This document shows, piece by piece, positions 61,401 through 62,683 of a stretch of 62,683 bases of DNA. Origin of the DNA: Parabacteroides hominis. Its GTDB lineage: Bacteria; Bacteroidota; Bacteroidia; Bacteroidales; Tannerellaceae. The position numbers and the translations under genes are program-made. Where the stretch lies: assembly GCF_014287585.1 (NCBI RefSeq), contig NZ_JACOOJ010000035.1, forward strand, positions 1 to 62,683, given 5' to 3'. Position 1 is the stretch's first letter. The number at the start of each line of letters is the position of its first letter. The notes under the pieces are model-generated. The model saw only the letters and a list, made by a program, of their open reading frames with translations. It did not search any database and was not told the origin of the DNA.

Positions 61401-62322
61401 CTTCGAACAGGATGCCTTTTTCGTCTTCCACCCAATAGTCGCGGTTGTAAGCGTTCAAGTGTCCCTGATAGAATCCGAACTTGGGCAGCAGTACCGGGTT
61501 GCCGGTCAGTTGGTAGAAATCGTTCAACAGGGCGACAGGGCCGTCGCTGACCATGTAGAAAGCATCCAGATAGTCTGTATCGTGGGATAGTTTTACCGTA
61601 CCCTTTTCAGCAGCGCCGAAATCATATTTTCCCTGTTTGAAAGTGTACCACATGAAGCCGTAGCCGTTTGTGGACCAATAGTAAGGAGTCGGCGAGGCTA
61701 CGCCACCGTCTGTCCAACTGTTCTGGTTTTCGATGGCTATGGCTTTTCCTTTATGAGAGAAGCGGCCGTTCTGTACGCCGCCGCCGTAGAAATATTCATC
61801 GGGGTTTTCTTTCAGCGTCAGGACCGTTTTGCCCTTTTCGTAAGCCACTGGTCTGGTCTCTTCGAAAGCAACCGTGTTTGTGGCAAGATTAGTGACTTTC
61901 AATAAAGCTGTCGATTTGTCCAACTGGAGTCTGACTTTTCCGGTCGTGATGGTCACTTGTCCGTTTTCGTCCTGGATGTCCAGTTTGGAAACCGGACGGC
62001 GGGGATTGTCCACGAGAATCCGGGCTTCCGGTTTTGCCTCCGGATCACGAAGGATGCCGCCATTGTTGTCCTGGAACATACGGAAGATGTTGTCTCCGTA
62101 GAAATCGAATGTCATCCGCTGATTGTTGGAAAATACAACGTCGACCGTAGTCGGGTTGATCCGCTGCACACTGACGATCGTTTGCGCCTGCTGGGCGATA
62201 GCAGCTACAGGCTCGGAGGTCCCGGTCGCAGCCATTAAAGGAGCAGGAGAAAACATCAATGGCGCAGCAAGAGCGATCAGGATCGCTTGTTTCTGTTTAC
62301 GATTAGCCATTAAGCGTTTCAT
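58456..62322 (-). CDS. GH31 glycosidase with FN3, F5/8C, dockerin and cohesin-like modules
   Basis: The 1288-residue secreted enzyme has a signal peptide (1-about 31) and an N-terminal mutarotase-like domain (about 50-270). The GH31 barrel has nucleophile Asp428 in LKTDVAWVGWGYSFGLNG and acid/base Asp480 in IWSGDQTGG. Then come a DUF5110-type region, FN3 (about 865-950), F5/8C carbohydrate-binding domain (about 950-1090) and dockerin type I repeats (1096-1153, Asp1097/Asn1099/Asp1101 and Asp1132/Asn1134). The C-terminal domain (1164-1286) resembles a cohesin. The barrel motifs and this architecture recall GH31 alpha-N-acetylgalactosaminidases, but alpha-glucosidase or another alpha-glycosidase is possible. 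Confidence 0.88.
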   Translation of the reverse strand: MKRLMANRKQKQAILIALAAPLMFSPAPLMAATGTSEPVAAIAQQAQTIVSVQRINPTTVDVVFSNNQRMTFDFYGDNIFRMFQDNNGGILRDPEAKPEARILVDNPRRPVSKLDIQDENGQVTITTGKVRLQLDKSTALLKVTNLATNTVAFEETRPVAYEKGKTVLTLKENPDEYFYGGGVQNGRFSHKGKAIAIENQNSWTDGGVASPTPYYWSTNGYGFMWYTFKQGKYDFGAAEKGTVKLSHDTDYLDAFYMVSDGPVALLNDFYQLTGNPVLLPKFGFYQGHLNAYNRDYWVEDEKGILFEDGKRYKESQKDNGGIKESLNGEKDNYQFSARAVIDRYKNHDMPLGWLLPNDGYGAGYGQTETLDGNIQNLKNLTDYAHKNGVEIGLWTQSDLHPKDSISALLQRDIVKEVRDAGVRVLKTDVAWVGWGYSFGLNGVADVGHIMPYYGNDARPFIISLDGWAGTQRYAGIWSGDQTGGQWEYIRFHIPTYIGSGLSGQPNITSDMDGIFGGKNLAMNTRDFQWKTWTPMELNMDGWGSNEKYPHALGEPATSINRWYLKMKSELMPYAYSIAREAVDGKPMIRAMFLEDPNPYTYGKATEYQFMYGPYFLVAPIYQETQADEKGNDIRNGIYLPEGDWFDYFTGEKYTGGCVVNNFASPLWKLPVFVKAGAIIPMTNPNNNVKEIDKNLRIYELYPSGYSEFTEYDDDGRTQAYLNGKGTTTRIEIKNNDPSKVAVTIYPTTGDFDGFVKDKATELRINLSKMPKKITAKVGSSKVKLVAARSMDEYQNSTNVYFYDAAPNLNKFATKGSEFEKVTITKNPQLLVKLAPTDIVLNETVVTLDGYQFDMPDTHRVSTGLLAAPTALVTDGNTEAYTLKPTWDKVSGADFYEIEFNGMLYTQIKNTELLFDNLSAETDYSFKIRSVNKDGHSDWSAFSVKTKSNPLEFAIKGIRGEVTAEEQEGFEIFRLFDFAELGDMFHTKYRKNAMPFDMIIDLRTINQLDKFHYLCRQDGGNGTILAGDVAYSMDKENWTAVDSFRWERNGDVKVFTFKDQPKARYIKLHITEGVGNYASGRELYVFKVPGTESYLPGDINNDKKIDSNDLTSYMNYTGLRRGDSDFDYVSAGDINRNGLIDAYDISVVATQLEDGIENPGTDRVAGTLSLSTPKQTYNAGETVEITIKGDSIKAVNALSFALPYDQQDYDFVGIEPANLGAMENLTYDRLHTNGQKSLYPTFVNLGDKKTLEGSEDLFTIKLKAKRKVKFNLKAVDGILVDKNLNMQKF

Positions 62323-62363
62323 GTTGATTAAATTGAATTATTTAGGTTTTTTATATTCTGAGA

Positions 62364-62371
62364 CAAAAGTA
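62364..62371 (-). promoter_or_regulatory. -7 box upstream of the GH31 gene
   Basis: The minus strand reads TACTTTTG, an exact TAnnTTTG match 41 bp before the start codon. Confidence 0.5.
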
Positions 62372-62508
62372 CATAAAATCTTCTATAAGTTTATGGGATG
62401 ACAAAAAGAACTATATCGAAAACCTGCTTTTTCCCTCTTCAAATGTATGACGACATATGCTCCTGCATTCTTGTTGTTATTGTAATAATTGACTAAAATC
62501 CCTATTGG

Positions 62509-62574
62509 TCTGTTTCGAAACACATACCCGTGAAAATCGGTTTTCATAGGCATGAAAATAAATTGGGTCTTGTT
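62509..62574. repeat. Degenerate 22-bp hairpin repeat array, same family as at 12302
   Basis: Three units at 62509, 62531 and 62553 keep a 22-bp period. The middle unit holds TGAAAA-TCGG-TTTTCA followed by TAGGCA, matching the 12302 unit TGAAAC-TTTT-GTTTCA plus CCGGCA in layout. Bases 62542-62561 are the exact reverse complement of 12288-12307. The remaining sequence to the window edge shows no convincing gene. Confidence 0.65.
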
Positions 62575-62683
62575 CACATTTGCTGTATGGCTGCTTTTAG
62601 TGTATTTGATTAATAAAAGAGCACAGCTTAAAAAATAAAAGTCTATATTATAAGTGCAAACAAAAAATATGGACAAAATCATT

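Noticed and set aside
58456..62322. Cellulosome component
   Set aside because: The dockerin and cohesin-like domains are on a single GH31 enzyme and there is no scaffoldin or other dockerin protein in the window.
62383..62682. Minus-strand protein at the right edge
   Set aside because: Its sequence has no family-like pattern, includes the 22-bp repeat array, and is AT-rich non-coding in character.

Overview
The window looks like a chromosomal stretch from a gut Bacteroidales, most likely a Parabacteroides-type genome. The reasons are the SusC/SusD pair with an ECF sigma/FecR regulator, the -7 boxes of the form TAnnTTTG upstream of many genes, the bacterial V-type ATPase operon with DUF2764, the Bacteroides-style short MenE, and many intergenic inverted repeats typical of this order. 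Genus is an inference; no rRNA or tRNA gene was seen.

Layout. 1-5.8 kb: end of an unidentified upstream gene, a DUF6261-like protein with a long structured leader, free methionine-R-sulfoxide reductase, a MATE exporter, a HepT/MntA type VII toxin-antitoxin pair, a cytidylate-kinase-like protein, and a TPP riboswitch driving a Thi4-type thiazole synthase. 6.1-12.2 kb: a heavy-metal RND efflux operon (His-rich small protein, CzcB-, CzcA- and CzcC-like). 12.4-14.3 kb: an ECF sigma factor with a membrane-spanning anti-sigma-like/beta-barrel protein. 14.5-26 kb: a polysaccharide utilisation locus (ECF sigma, FecR anti-sigma, SusC with STN domain, SusD, two GH92 alpha-mannosidase-family enzymes). 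26-30.5 kb: an orphan cytosolic histidine kinase, an orphan UpxY/NusG-like antiterminator, cobyric acid synthase and a GNAT acetyltransferase.

31-38.8 kb: the V-ATPase operon (E, DUF2764, A, B, D, I, K), whose K subunit carries the Na+-ligand set. 39-45 kb: an S9 dipeptidyl peptidase, then a BlaI/BlaR(M56)-type regulatory pair with an unusual TonB-plug-like sensor tail, a triple operator and a beta-propeller lipoprotein. 45.7-53.6 kb: a Gfo/Idh/MocA oxidoreductase, a GH84 hexosaminidase and two DUF3857/transglutaminase-like proteins, one with its catalytic triad intact and one without. 53.6-58.3 kb: menaquinone genes menD-menB-menC-menE. 58.4-62.3 kb: a very large GH31 enzyme with FN3, F5/8C, dockerin and cohesin-like modules.

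Together the glycosidases (GH92 x2, GH84, GH31) suggest host glycoprotein/mucin glycan foraging. The V-ATPase, menaquinone and thiamine genes are core physiology. The least explained material is non-coding: two arrays of 22- and 24-bp tandem hairpins (the 22-bp family recurs elsewhere), a 379-bp element with 47-bp terminal inverted repeats, several nested inverted repeats, and a 30-bp perfect palindrome read through in frame inside cobQ.
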